NCBI GenBank assembly: GCA_013360945.1
Contig: JABWAQ010000024.1
Location: 1-37,375, forward strand
DNA from: Candidatus Brocadia sp.
GTDB taxonomy: Bacteria > Planctomycetota > Brocadiia > Brocadiales > Brocadiaceae
Reading direction: 5' to 3'
DNA: 37,375 nt
Below are positions 9,186 through 17,746 of this stretch, in pieces. The position numbers were made by a program, and so were the translations under genes. Every line of letters starts with the position of its first letter. Position 1 is the first letter of the stretch. The notes beneath the pieces were generated by a model. It saw only the letters and a list, made by a program, of their open reading frames with translations, was not told where the DNA came from and made no database searches.

Positions 9186-9279
9186 TAAGGGGCGAGGCAT
9201 GTGTTTGATTGGGGGGGTGATTAATTTCTTGCCTTTTACAACAAATGCTTCGACCCACTTTATTTTCGTGAGTGGCAAG

Positions 9280-9343
9280 AAAAATCCCCCTAGATTATCC
9301 TTTCGTAATACTTCATAATAAAAGGAAATTTAGAGGGATTTTT
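9280..9343. repeat. Imperfect inverted repeat between nifS and degP
   Basis: The arm at 9280-9303 (begins aaaaatccccctaga, ends ccttt) is matched by an inverse arm at 9321-9343 (begins aaaggaaatttagagg, ends gattttt), around an 18-bp AT-rich loop. It lies between two convergent genes and could stop transcription from both sides. Its arm sequence closely resembles the element between ccsA and resB near 21930-21978, so it also looks like a dispersed repeat. Confidence 0.6.
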
Positions 9344-9376
9344 CGTTTTGTAGAAGTGAATTTTTAAAGTATAAGG

Positions 9377-10930
9377 TTATTTTCCCTTTGTTTTGATAAT
9401 AACATATCGGGAAAACTCGCCCCGTTTTACGAGCAGGAGGATGCCTTTTTCTTTATCTCCCTCGCTCAACGCCTTTTTGAATTCTGTTACATTGCTGACT
9501 TTTTTCCGGTGTACTTCTTTAATGAGATCGCCCTCTCTAATGTCGGACATGGCAGCGGGGCTACCCGGCTGCACCTCAGAAACGATTACCCCACCCTCTT
9601 CTTCAATGCCAAGATTCCTGGCGAGTTCTTTTGTGAGATTTTGCACAGTCATTCCAAGGTCCTTCGTAGATGGCACTTCACCTGGTCCTGCAGCAAATAA
9701 TTCTGCGGGTTGCTCAGCGATTTTTACGGTTAATTCCTGTTCTTTCCCATCTCTCAGAACTTTAGCCGTTACCTTTTTGCCGATTTCTGTTTGTGCAACG
9801 ACGTTACGAAGGTGATTGACGTCTCTGATAGATTTACCATCGTATTCGATTACAATATCACCACGTACGAAGCCCGCCTCTTTCGCCGGAGAATTATCCT
9901 GTACATCGCTTATAAGAACGCCCTCTGTTACCGTCACATTAAATGACTTTGCCAAAGCAGGATCGATATCCTGGATGACCACCCCTAGCCAACCACGTGT
10001 GACCTTTCCTTTTTCCACAAGGTCTTTCATAATGATCTTCACCATATTAATGGGAATGGCGAATCCAATGCCCTGATAACCACCACTCCTTGTGAATATC
10101 GCGGTATTAATGCCGATGACCTCCCCTCGAATATTAACGAGAGGGCCTCCACTGTTGCCAGGGTTGATTGCCGCATCGGTTTGAATCATGTCTTCATACT
10201 GTGCGACACCCACATTCGCCCTTCCTGTGGCGCTAATGATGCCGACAGAAACTGTTTGTGTCAAACCAAAAGGGCTTCCTATCGCAATGGCCCACTGTCC
10301 AACTCGAATGGTATCTGAATCGCCCAGTTTCGCATAAGGTAAATTATTTCCTTCAATTTTTATTATCGCAATATCTGTTTGAGGATCGGTGCCAACAATC
10401 TTTCCGTCAAACTCTCTTTTGTCTCCCAGGGTAATTTTGAGTTCATCTGCATCTTCTACCACGTGGTTATTTGTTATGATATACCCTTTTTCACTGTCGA
10501 TGATCACCCCGGAACCAAGCCCTTGTATCTTAAAATCGCCTTCAGGAAATCGAGGCTTAAAGTATCTGTCAAAAAAATCGTCACCAAAAAAATCCCTGAA
10601 TTGTCGGAATGGGTCTTCTTCCTGTTCCTGTTCGGGGCCGGGCCTGGGTTGATGAAATCGGTCATCCGGCATTTGTCGTTGTTTTTGTTGGGCATGCTTA
10701 AAGGTCTTTACTGAAGTGATAGAAACAACGGCAGGTTTAACCTGGTTAACAACAGTTTCAAATATATGTTCAAAATGCTGGGCTGTAGAAAGTGCATCCG
10801 TGTTAGCAGTATTTATCTGTTTGCTCGCAGCATACAGCATTGTTTCACGGGGCAAACACATGCTGATTCCGGCGCAAAAGCCAAAAACCAAAAGAATACG
10901 AAGATAAAATCTTTCTGATGTATCAATCAC
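9377..10930 (-). CDS. degP: DegP/HtrA-type periplasmic serine protease with two PDZ domains
   Basis: Envelope protease that degrades misfolded exported proteins. Residues about 9-30 form a hydrophobic signal or anchor segment. The trypsin-like domain (about 130-300) has an intact triad: H156 in NNHVV, D186 in QTDIAII and S260 in GNSGGP. PDZ1 spans about 305-400 and PDZ2 about 420-512. A low-complexity Q/P/E/D/F stretch (80-125) occupies the usual LA-loop region. The start is GTG at 10930, with GAAGGAG 7 nt upstream, and it has its own consensus promoter. Its 517-aa length fits the Do family. Convergent to nifS; not in an operon. Confidence 0.94.
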   Translation of the reverse strand: MIDTSERFYLRILLVFGFCAGISMCLPRETMLYAASKQINTANTDALSTAQHFEHIFETVVNQVKPAVVSITSVKTFKHAQQKQRQMPDDRFHQPRPGPEQEQEEDPFRQFRDFFGDDFFDRYFKPRFPEGDFKIQGLGSGVIIDSEKGYIITNNHVVEDADELKITLGDKREFDGKIVGTDPQTDIAIIKIEGNNLPYAKLGDSDTIRVGQWAIAIGSPFGLTQTVSVGIISATGRANVGVAQYEDMIQTDAAINPGNSGGPLVNIRGEVIGINTAIFTRSGGYQGIGFAIPINMVKIIMKDLVEKGKVTRGWLGVVIQDIDPALAKSFNVTVTEGVLISDVQDNSPAKEAGFVRGDIVIEYDGKSIRDVNHLRNVVAQTEIGKKVTAKVLRDGKEQELTVKIAEQPAELFAAGPGEVPSTKDLGMTVQNLTKELARNLGIEEEGGVIVSEVQPGSPAAMSDIREGDLIKEVHRKKVSNVTEFKKALSEGDKEKGILLLVKRGEFSRYVIIKTKGK

Positions 10931-10979
10931 GATAGAACTCCTTCAGAAGAAAAGGTTAGACGCGTAACGATTTTGCCGA

Positions 10980-11008
10980 ATTTTATCCGGGATGTAACTT
11001 TTTGTCAA
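10980..11008 (-). promoter_or_regulatory. Promoter for degP
   Basis: On the minus strand, TTGACA (11008-11003) and TAAAAT (10985-10980) are separated by exactly 17 bp. Initiation near 10973 would give a leader of about 43 nt carrying the GAAGGAG site. This is a housekeeping-type promoter rather than a sigmaE-like one. Confidence 0.6.
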
Positions 11009-11038
11009 ACCAAAAGTTGAATAACACTTCTATAATGC

Positions 11039-11067
11039 TTGCATTCTCTTTTCGGCAGTGATAAAAT
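11039..11067 (+). promoter_or_regulatory. Candidate promoter for the PLD-like/TPR pair
   Basis: TTGCAT (11039-11044), a 17-bp spacer, then TAAAAT (11062-11067). A start near 11074 gives a leader of about 57 nt. The -35 box has four of six consensus bases. A TATAAT at 11031-11036 is an alternative -10 but lacks a good -35. Confidence 0.4.
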
Positions 11068-11130
11068 CATGTTTCATATAACAGAAGCCAACTGGTATTT
11101 GTTCCAAAGAAACATTGCGAAAGGGGAATT

Positions 11131-12582
11131 ATGGGCTGGAAAAAAAGAACTGTCCCTATCATTATCGGGATCTTGGGTTCGTTTTTGTATGTACAAAACG
11201 AGGCGTTTTCGTCGAATGTATATTTTACACCCCAGGTAATTAAAGGGCAAATTATCCATGCGATCGAGGGCTGCAGGGAGTCTATTGATATTGCGACTTT
11301 GGATATCACCTCAATTGATATTCTGAATGCCCTTGTTAAGGCGCAAGAACGGGGGGTGCATGTTAGGATTGTGATCGATAGAAAACGCACTCTTGTGAAA
11401 GGGCCATTGTCGAACCTTAACAAGGATAAAAAATTTGCTATTAAGGTATTGATTCAGAAAGGACGCATGCATAATAATTTTGCCATTTTTGATTCTCAGT
11501 TGCTGGCAACCGGGTCGTACTATTGGAATGAAAAGATGGGTAAATATGATCGTTATGATACAATTTTTACTGAGGAAACAAAATTGTTGATGAAGTATCA
11601 AAGGGAATTCGATCTCCTCTTTCATGGGGAAGCAATGGTAAGTGGACAAGAAGAGATCACAATTTCAGAAAAAAAAGGTGAAAAGGTTGAGGGTGTGCCT
11701 GCAGCAAATATTCCAAAGGTTCCGGATATTGGGGCTCAGGTTATCACATCGAATTATGGGTTTGTTATAACAGAGACTTCGAACGGTTATATTAACATGA
11801 ATTTTGAAGAGTTCAATGAAATCTTCGGAATGACGAGTGAGTTATCCGATGAACAAAAGGAGAGTTTGTGGCGTCGGTGTGTGGGTAAAAGGGTTAAGTG
11901 GCGTGGGACCGTGAGTTATATTGGGTGGGGGCTAATAACGGGGTGGATGATGAGTGCAACTCATGGCGATACCGGTGTTGAGGTAAAGCTCAATTCTGCC
12001 AATAAGGCTCATTTTTCTCCGGCGAAATATGGCAATACCGTTACCTATACCGGGAAGCTTAATTCGCGGGTAACAAGAGTATTCCCCTATAAGCTCGAAG
12101 ATGGGGATGTGCTTGAGATTGAGAATACCCCGTTACGACAGTTAACATACGATGAATTAAGGGAGAATCCTGATGTTGTGCCTATCTCTCAGGGGCCAAA
12201 AAAGATATTTCTGATCGACTCTTTTGATGACCTGGACAATATCTTTGGAAAGGGGAGTAAATTGTCAGAAGTAGAAAAAGACAAGGCGTGGGACAGATAT
12301 AAGGGGAAATATGTCAGTTGGGAGGGGCAGATTATTTATAAAAATTTGAATGTTGCATCTGGTTTGCGAATGCGCATAGGAATAATGCAAAAGGAAAAAG
12401 GCGATGTAGAGTTAAAGGTCGGTATGGCAAAAAAGAATAAGGTATTAAAGTTTCAGGATGGTGAAACGATATCCTTCACAGGGAAATTGGCAGAAAGGTG
12501 TGGAATCCTTTCTCCTTACATTTTAGAAGATGGCGATATCTTGACGATTAAGGAGTCAAACATAGAGACAAGTGGTATGTAA
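11131..12582 (+). CDS. PLD-superfamily-like protein with degenerate HKD motif and two tandem OB-like repeats
   Basis: Residues 7-22 form an N-terminal hydrophobic signal or anchor, so the protein is probably exported or periplasmic-facing. Residues about 30-166 resemble a single phospholipase D/nuclease domain. Its motif reads H114-N-N116-FAIF-D121 followed by GS at 128-129. The usual lysine of HxKxxxxD is Asn (codon AAT) and the usual Asn after GS is Tyr. Catalysis as a standard PLD is therefore doubtful. The C-terminal part contains two homologous units (about 224-332 and 363-475), each with IFG..S.LS, GK.V.W.G, Y/FTGKL and LEDGD.L.I. I read these as OB-like beta domains. The gene has an AAGGGG ribosome-binding site and abuts the TPR gene, so the two are probably cotranscribed. 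Specific function unknown. Confidence 0.75.
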   Translation: MGWKKRTVPIIIGILGSFLYVQNEAFSSNVYFTPQVIKGQIIHAIEGCRESIDIATLDITSIDILNALVKAQERGVHVRIVIDRKRTLVKGPLSNLNKDKKFAIKVLIQKGRMHNNFAIFDSQLLATGSYYWNEKMGKYDRYDTIFTEETKLLMKYQREFDLLFHGEAMVSGQEEITISEKKGEKVEGVPAANIPKVPDIGAQVITSNYGFVITETSNGYINMNFEEFNEIFGMTSELSDEQKESLWRRCVGKRVKWRGTVSYIGWGLITGWMMSATHGDTGVEVKLNSANKAHFSPAKYGNTVTYTGKLNSRVTRVFPYKLEDGDVLEIENTPLRQLTYDELRENPDVVPISQGPKKIFLIDSFDDLDNIFGKGSKLSEVEKDKAWDRYKGKYVSWEGQIIYKNLNVASGLRMRIGIMQKEKGDVELKVGMAKKNKVLKFQDGETISFTGKLAERCGILSPYILEDGDILTIKESNIETSGM

Positions 12583-12632
12583 TGCGGTGTGGCTTATTCG
12601 CCATATTCCGCGTTAAGCGGAAGGAGGTGATC

Positions 12633-14465
12633 ATGGTGAAAAAAAAGATGATTATACCGGTTATTGTTTGTTGCGCGCTTCTTAGTTTTAAAGAAATAGT
12701 AATCGCTGCGGAAAATTATGAGAATGCTGTTCATGAAGGAAACGTTTTCGTGCGGAAACAGATGTATCAGGAGGCGCTTGGGGCGTATGAGAGCGCCGTT
12801 CAGTTAAAACCCGATGCCTTTGAGGCCTGGTACAATAAAGCAGTTGTACTTGATTACCTGGGCAAATATGGCGAGTCCGTTGAATCGTTTGAAAAGGCTA
12901 TCCAGTATAAGCCGGATTATTACGAAGCGTGGTATATGAAGGGAAGGGCACTGGATCATGCTGGTAAATACGACGAGGCTCTTAAGGCATTTGATAAGGC
13001 GCTGGAAATAAAGCCTGACTATATTGCGGCATTGTACAACAAAGGGAATGTCCTGGATCATGTTGGGAACGTCGTTGCGGCTGTTGATGCCTACGATCGG
13101 ATTATAAAAATACAACCCAATGCATATGAGGCATGGAATAATAAGGGTTTAGCCCTGGCAAAGATTCCTGAAGAGAGAAATGAAGCATTAGAGGCATACG
13201 ACAAGGCAATAGCGATTAATCCGAATTATTATGAGGCGTGGATTAATAAGGGCAATTGTTTTGTAAGGGTGCGTAAGTACAAGGAGGCGGTTAGTGCTTA
13301 TGACAGGGCCATTGAGATAAAACCAACAGAATATGCAGCATGGGCAAATAAGGGGTTTACCCTTGCGGATCTGGGTAAACATGAAGAGGCGGTTTCCGCA
13401 TTCAGCAAGGCTATTGAACTAAAACCCGATTCGTACGGCGCCTGGAATGGGAAGGGGCTTGCCCTGGACGCCCTGGGCCGGTATGAAGAGGCGCTTGCGG
13501 CATACGAAAAGACGATTGAAATACAACCTGATTCTTACGGTGCGTGGACGAATAAGGGGTTGGCTTTATCTCGTCTGGGAAAACATGCAGAAGCTGTTGC
13601 TACCTATGAGAAGGCCTTACAAATTCAGCCTGATTCTTACGAAACCATGACAAATAAAGGGTGTGAGTTGTTTAATTTAGGGAGATACGAAGATGCCATC
13701 AAAGCGTTTGATAACGCTATAAAACTAAGGACTGATTATCCTCAGGTGTGGAATAATAAAGGCAATGCCCTTTTACGGCTGGGAAGGTTTTCTGAGGCAA
13801 TAGAGACCTTTGATAAAGTAGCGCAAATAATTACCGATGATGAGGCTGCAAATATCCCGCGCCAGGCGAAAATCAAGTACGAAGCCCTTTATAACAACGC
13901 GCTTGCGCTCGTGCAACTTCAGAACTATGAAGAAGCCGTGAAGGTATTTGACAAGGCTATTACGATAAAATCAGATGTATTTGATTTATGGATCAACAAA
14001 GGTCTTTCTCTCATGCAATTAAAAGAGTATCCGGAGGCATTGGATGCTTTCAGTAAGGCTACGACGCTGAAGGGGAATGTACATGAGGCATGGAATTATA
14101 AAGGTTACGTATACGAAATCATGGGAAAACAGCAAGAGGCGCTTGGCGCTTACAACAGGGCGGTGCAAACGAAACCAGACTTTTTCGCAGCCTTAAATAA
14201 TAAAGGGCTTTTGTTGGATGCTATGGGGAATCATAAGGAGGCGATAGAAACGTATAACAAGGCGTTAAAGATAAAACCCGATTTTGATGCGGCATGGTTC
14301 AACAAGGCGTGTGCACACGCCTTGATCTTAGATATGGAAGGCGCCTTGGACGCCTTGAGGAAGGCCATAGAAATAAATTCCGGGTACAAAAATTTAGCAA
14401 GGCATAATCCGGATTTCTCAAGGCTTGCCGGGAATGCCGACTTTGAGAAACTTATCGGTGAATAG
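12633..14465 (+). CDS. Exported tetratricopeptide-repeat protein (about 16 TPRs)
   Basis: TPR solenoid that probably acts as a protein-interaction scaffold outside the cytoplasm. I start at ATG 12633 because AAGGAGGTG sits just before it and the resulting N-terminus (MVKKKMIIPVIVCCALL) is a typical signal peptide, cleaved near AA-ENY. An in-frame ATG at 12582, overlapping the upstream stop, would bury the signal. From about residue 30 I count roughly 16 consecutive 34-residue units of the form AWxNKGxALxxLGxYxEAxxAYxKAIxIxPD. The eleventh unit is extended by an insert (ITDDEAANIPRQ). A short tail ends in FEKLIGE. No catalytic domain is visible. Pairing with the PLD-like gene suggests a shared complex, but that is inference. 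Confidence 0.88.
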   Translation: MVKKKMIIPVIVCCALLSFKEIVIAAENYENAVHEGNVFVRKQMYQEALGAYESAVQLKPDAFEAWYNKAVVLDYLGKYGESVESFEKAIQYKPDYYEAWYMKGRALDHAGKYDEALKAFDKALEIKPDYIAALYNKGNVLDHVGNVVAAVDAYDRIIKIQPNAYEAWNNKGLALAKIPEERNEALEAYDKAIAINPNYYEAWINKGNCFVRVRKYKEAVSAYDRAIEIKPTEYAAWANKGFTLADLGKHEEAVSAFSKAIELKPDSYGAWNGKGLALDALGRYEEALAAYEKTIEIQPDSYGAWTNKGLALSRLGKHAEAVATYEKALQIQPDSYETMTNKGCELFNLGRYEDAIKAFDNAIKLRTDYPQVWNNKGNALLRLGRFSEAIETFDKVAQIITDDEAANIPRQAKIKYEALYNNALALVQLQNYEEAVKVFDKAITIKSDVFDLWINKGLSLMQLKEYPEALDAFSKATTLKGNVHEAWNYKGYVYEIMGKQQEALGAYNRAVQTKPDFFAALNNKGLLLDAMGNHKEAIETYNKALKIKPDFDAAWFNKACAHALILDMEGALDALRKAIEINSGYKNLARHNPDFSRLAGNADFEKLIGE

Positions 14466-14540
14466 GATTTTCTTGTAAAAACATGTGAAACCGCAGACTA
14501 CGCAGAGGGATAAAAAAGCCTGCACTGTCGTAGTTTCCTT

Positions 14541-15986
14541 CTAGGGAATTCTCTGAAAGGTTAGTTTTAAAATCTTTTTGGTATGAGGTGTGACCTTTAC
14601 CTTGTTGTCTATACTTATTCCAATAACCCAAATAGGCAGATTGTTCATCACGACAATCGGAATAGCATCGCGTCCTTTTACCGGGATTTTTTTATCGATA
14701 AAAAGGTCTTTCAGTTTTTTGTGACCATTGATCCCGAGAGGTGAAATTGTATCACCATTTTTGCGTCCCCTTACGGATATGGGCATTGTTATGCTTTGCA
14801 AGTCAAAGATTTCTTCGTATCGTGTCTTGGTTTTTTTGTATGCCTCCAACGAAAAGCCCTGAATGTCTAAGATTTCAGATACCAGTTGTCCCAGAGGATA
14901 AACAGTCGTTGTTCCTGGTATTTGGATAGTGACTTCAGATAAGGGTAAGCAGGGGGTATGGAAAAGGTCTTTTTTTAAATGGAGCAGACCGTGTTCGTGC
15001 CACAGGTAGACTTTTCCCGGTAATTGGAAGTATCGCCCCTTTCCTTTCCTGGTTATTTCATCAGATATTTTTGTATAATGCTCATAGGTAACCTCTTTTA
15101 ATGGTATTTGCATTCTTGTCAATATCTCTCTGAATGCCAGGTGTTGTAATATCTTCGGTTGTGTTGTCAGAAAATGGGAATTGATGGTATATAAGTCATC
15201 CCTTTCCTCTACGGTGGACTCTTTTAATATTTTTTTTGCTTCTGTGATTAGGTGCTCATTATTTATGTTGAGGATGTGGCATAACTGTGCAAGCAGGGGT
15301 TTGATATTGGGGTTGTATTGGTTTTCTAATAACGGGATTAATTCGAGTCGTATCTTATTTCTGAGGTATCTTGGCTCATAATTGGAGGCATCCGTTCTGT
15401 AGTTTAATTGTTCTTTTTTAAGATATTCAATGATTTCCTTTCTCCAAACGAAGAGAAGGGGGCGTACAAGTTGTATCGTGGAATCCGTGACTAATGGACG
15501 TTGTATCGGTATTCCTCCAAGTCCTGGCGTTCCTGTCCCCCTGATTATGCGATGAAGAAAGGTTTCAATGTTGTCGTCGGCGGTATGTCCGACAGCCACA
15601 GCGGATGCGTTGTATCCTTGTGCCAATTCCCTGAAGAAGGTGTATCTCTCTATACGAGCCGCTTCTTCAATGGAACGTTTGGTTTGCTCTGCAATCTTTT
15701 GAATATTTACGCTTTTCAGAATAAATGGCAACGAGAGGTCTTTTGATAAATTTTCGACAAATTGCGCGTCCTCTTCCGAATGCCTTCCACGAAGCTGGTG
15801 ATTAAGATGGGCAATGAATAAGTTTAGATGAAGGTTCTTTGTTGAATTAATGGAATGGAGGCTTTTGAGGAGGGCAACAGAGTCTGGTCCTCCGGATACC
15901 GCAACAATGATTGAGTCGTAAGGTTTAACAAGATGATGTTTGTTTATGGTATTGAAAATTTTGAAAACTAATTTGTCCAACCGCAT
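14541..15986 (-). CDS. tilS: tRNA(Ile)-lysidine synthetase
   Basis: Converts the wobble cytidine of tRNA-Ile(CAU) to lysidine using ATP and lysine, which allows AUA decoding. The PP-loop motif SGGPDS is close to the N-terminus, with a conserved HTADDNIETF segment downstream and the substrate-binding and C-terminal TilS domains (from about residue 380) following. The length of about 481 aa fits the long TilS form. I use the ATG at 15986, giving MRLDKLVFKI; an in-frame TTG at 16022 would add 12 residues, and neither has a clear Shine-Dalgarno. Convergent with the TPR gene, with only 75 bp between them. Confidence 0.92.
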   Translation of the reverse strand: MRLDKLVFKIFNTINKHHLVKPYDSIIVAVSGGPDSVALLKSLHSINSTKNLHLNLFIAHLNHQLRGRHSEEDAQFVENLSKDLSLPFILKSVNIQKIAEQTKRSIEEAARIERYTFFRELAQGYNASAVAVGHTADDNIETFLHRIIRGTGTPGLGGIPIQRPLVTDSTIQLVRPLLFVWRKEIIEYLKKEQLNYRTDASNYEPRYLRNKIRLELIPLLENQYNPNIKPLLAQLCHILNINNEHLITEAKKILKESTVEERDDLYTINSHFLTTQPKILQHLAFREILTRMQIPLKEVTYEHYTKISDEITRKGKGRYFQLPGKVYLWHEHGLLHLKKDLFHTPCLPLSEVTIQIPGTTTVYPLGQLVSEILDIQGFSLEAYKKTKTRYEEIFDLQSITMPISVRGRKNGDTISPLGINGHKKLKDLFIDKKIPVKGRDAIPIVVMNNLPIWVIGISIDNKVKVTPHTKKILKLTFQRIP

Positions 15987-16035
15987 ATTCGGAACTATAT
16001 CTGGTTCGTTTGGGCAAGTCAAGGACAGAAATAGG

Positions 16036-16063
16036 TTGACTTTAGTTTTTGTGTTCGTAAAAT
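16036..16063 (+). promoter_or_regulatory. Candidate promoter for the DUF192 gene
   Basis: TTGACT (16036-16041), a 16-bp spacer and TAAAAT (16058-16063). A start near 16070 would leave a leader of about 34 nt. A TATAAT at 16097-16102 is too close to the ATG to serve this start codon. Confidence 0.4.
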
Positions 16064-16103
16064 ATTCCCTAATTATGATTCTGTAAAAGAATGTGATATA
16101 ATT

Positions 16104-16580
16104 ATGAATAAAAAATTGAACCGGCCTTTCTCCATAATCCTTTTCGTTTGTGTGGGTATAGCATATACTAGCCTTGAGGCGGTGTGTCAGGATGAGCCGA
16201 AAAGAAGGAACTTATTACCTATAAATGTGGCTGGGATTGAGTTGAAAGTGGAGTTGGCAATTACCCCTGAAGAGCAAATTCTGGGTTTAATGTATCGTGA
16301 TTCATTGGCAGATAACGGGGGAATGCTATTCGTTTTTCCCAAAGAGAGATGCTTGTCTTTTTGGATGAAGGACACCCGTATTCCCCTTTCTATAGCCTTT
16401 ATTAAGGCCAATGGCCGAATCGTACAAATCGACTCCATGAAGCCTTACAGTTTGGATTCGCATGTTTCAAGGGAGAAAGTCAAATACGCATTGGAAATGA
16501 ACGAAGGTTGGTTTAAGGCGCATAAGGTAAAAGAGGGTGATACGGTAAAAATACCATTGATTGTTGATGGGAAAGAATGA
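16104..16580 (+). CDS. Exported DUF192 family protein
   Basis: Small DUF192 (COG1430) protein whose biochemical role is not established. Residues 9-27 form a hydrophobic signal segment ending near AVCQDEPKR, so the mature part is probably periplasmic. The domain spans about 45-153 and shows the usual features: GLMYRDSL, GGMLFVFP, SFWMKDTRIPLSIAFI and a C-terminal GDTVKI. The length of 158 aa is typical for this family with a signal peptide. No good ribosome-binding site precedes the ATG. The next gene, for an FGE-fold protein, starts 52 bp downstream on the same strand and may be cotranscribed. Confidence 0.85.
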   Translation: MNKKLNRPFSIILFVCVGIAYTSLEAVCQDEPKRRNLLPINVAGIELKVELAITPEEQILGLMYRDSLADNGGMLFVFPKERCLSFWMKDTRIPLSIAFIKANGRIVQIDSMKPYSLDSHVSREKVKYALEMNEGWFKAHKVKEGDTVKIPLIVDGKE

Positions 16581-16632
16581 GTAAAGAGTGAAAAATAATT
16601 AGTCCCGATCCTTTTTCTTTAAATATAATAAT

Positions 16633-17280
16633 ATGACAAAAACCGGAGTGATTAGCATTATTAATGAGAAAGATGGTTCTGAAATGGTTCTTGTACCATC
16701 GGGTGAATTTATTATGGGTGAGGAAAGAAAGGTAATTCATGTCGGGTCTTTTTATATTGATAAATTTCCCATAACCAATTTGCAATATAAAAAATTTGTC
16801 GATGAGACGGGATCCCAGGAACCTTTATTTTGGAATAATGAGCGATTTAACAGGCCAACACAACCTGTCGTGGGTGTTAGCTGGAAAGGCGCCGTCGCCT
16901 ATGCAAAATGGGCTGGTAAACGGCTTCCTAATGAAGTGGAATGGGAAAAAGCGGCGCGGGGGGTCGATGGCAGGGAGTATCCATGGGGAAATACACAGCC
17001 GGATACTTCAAAAGCTGTTTACAATCTGGACCCAAACACTGGCGCCCCGGCGCCAATTGGCAACCGAAAGGAGGGAGCGAGTCCTTTTGGCTGTTTTGAC
17101 ATGGCTGGAAATGTTTGGGAGTGGTGTGAAGATTGGTACGAGGAGGGAAAGTTCCGAGTGGTGAGAGGGGGGTCATGGGTTAACCATCACTATATCCTGA
17201 GGAGTGCCTATCGAAGCTGCAGTTATCCCGAAGGAAAAGATAATAATGTCGGTTTCCGATGTGTAAAGGAAGCTCCATAA
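16633..17280 (+). CDS. FGE/SUMF1-fold protein
   Basis: Protein of the formylglycine-generating-enzyme/SUMF1 superfamily, 215 aa. Family landmarks run in order: EMVLVPSGEFIMG (about 17-29), LPNEVEWEKAARG (98-110), YPWGN (116-120), FDMAGNVWEW (155-164), RVVRGGSW (175-182) and GFRC (207-210). No signal peptide is visible. The cysteines near the C-terminus are C196 and C210. I do not see the closely spaced cysteine pair expected in a true FGE, so sulfatase-activating activity is doubtful and no sulfatase is nearby. Many bacterial members have other or unknown roles. Its stop codon directly abuts that of the opposite-strand Minf_1886 gene. Confidence 0.85.
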   Translation: MTKTGVISIINEKDGSEMVLVPSGEFIMGEERKVIHVGSFYIDKFPITNLQYKKFVDETGSQEPLFWNNERFNRPTQPVVGVSWKGAVAYAKWAGKRLPNEVEWEKAARGVDGREYPWGNTQPDTSKAVYNLDPNTGAPAPIGNRKEGASPFGCFDMAGNVWEWCEDWYEEGKFRVVRGGSWVNHHYILRSAYRSCSYPEGKDNNVGFRCVKEAP

Positions 17281-17718
17281 TTATCTTTTTTTGATGCCCA
17301 AGGCATTTAATGATAACTGGATATCATATTTTCCATCAAATTTAAATCCTTCATCAAAGACCTTCTTGAGATCGTAAATATTTTTAAAATCGTCCCGTGA
17401 ATCTGTTTCCGTTTTTCCCATGAGACCACTTTCCACCAAATTAAAGACGATGTCCCCAAAATCGGCATCTTGCTTTATACCCCATCGATCAAATACGGTT
17501 AACGCCATGAAACCGAATTGTTTTAAAGCATATTTTCTGATCCCCTCCATGAGCTGTTTTCCAGATACATGGCGATCTGCGTCTGGTGTTTTGTGTTGAT
17601 TTTTTCCGAGCATATTTGTGGTATAGTCGAGCGCCTCGAATACAAATTGGTAAGCTTGTAAGGAATAGCGGGGGTCTTTCTTAATAATTTCTTTTATCTT
17701 GTTCCATGTCCTTGTCAT
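17281..17718 (-). CDS. Minf_1886 family protein
   Basis: Conserved 145-aa protein matching what I know of the Minf_1886 family, found in Planctomycetes, Verrucomicrobia and relatives; function unknown. It is soluble, without signal or membrane segments. Typical features are an N-terminal YQFVFEALDYTT segment, the HVSGKQLMEGIRKYAL stretch and GFMALTVFDRWGI. It lies 28 bp downstream of metG on the same strand and is probably the last gene of ricT-metG-Minf_1886. No space is left for a terminator before the convergent FGE-fold gene. Confidence 0.8.
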   Translation of the reverse strand: MTRTWNKIKEIIKKDPRYSLQAYQFVFEALDYTTNMLGKNQHKTPDADRHVSGKQLMEGIRKYALKQFGFMALTVFDRWGIKQDADFGDIVFNLVESGLMGKTETDSRDDFKNIYDLKKVFDEGFKFDGKYDIQLSLNALGIKKR

Positions 17719-17746
17719 ATACGTTTCTCCAAACGGTGATAATAGC

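Noticed and set aside
12804..13382. Minus-strand frames within the TPR gene
   Set aside because: They are shadows of a strongly repetitive coding region.
13000..14300. CRISPR-like periodicity in the TPR gene
   Set aside because: The roughly 102-bp period is codon-level TPR repetition with diverged units, not short identical repeats with spacers.
16097..16102. TATAAT just before the DUF192 ATG (and a similar one at 16624-16629 before the FGE-fold ATG)
   Set aside because: Neither has a -35 box at the right distance, and transcription would begin inside the gene. AT-rich sequence explains both.
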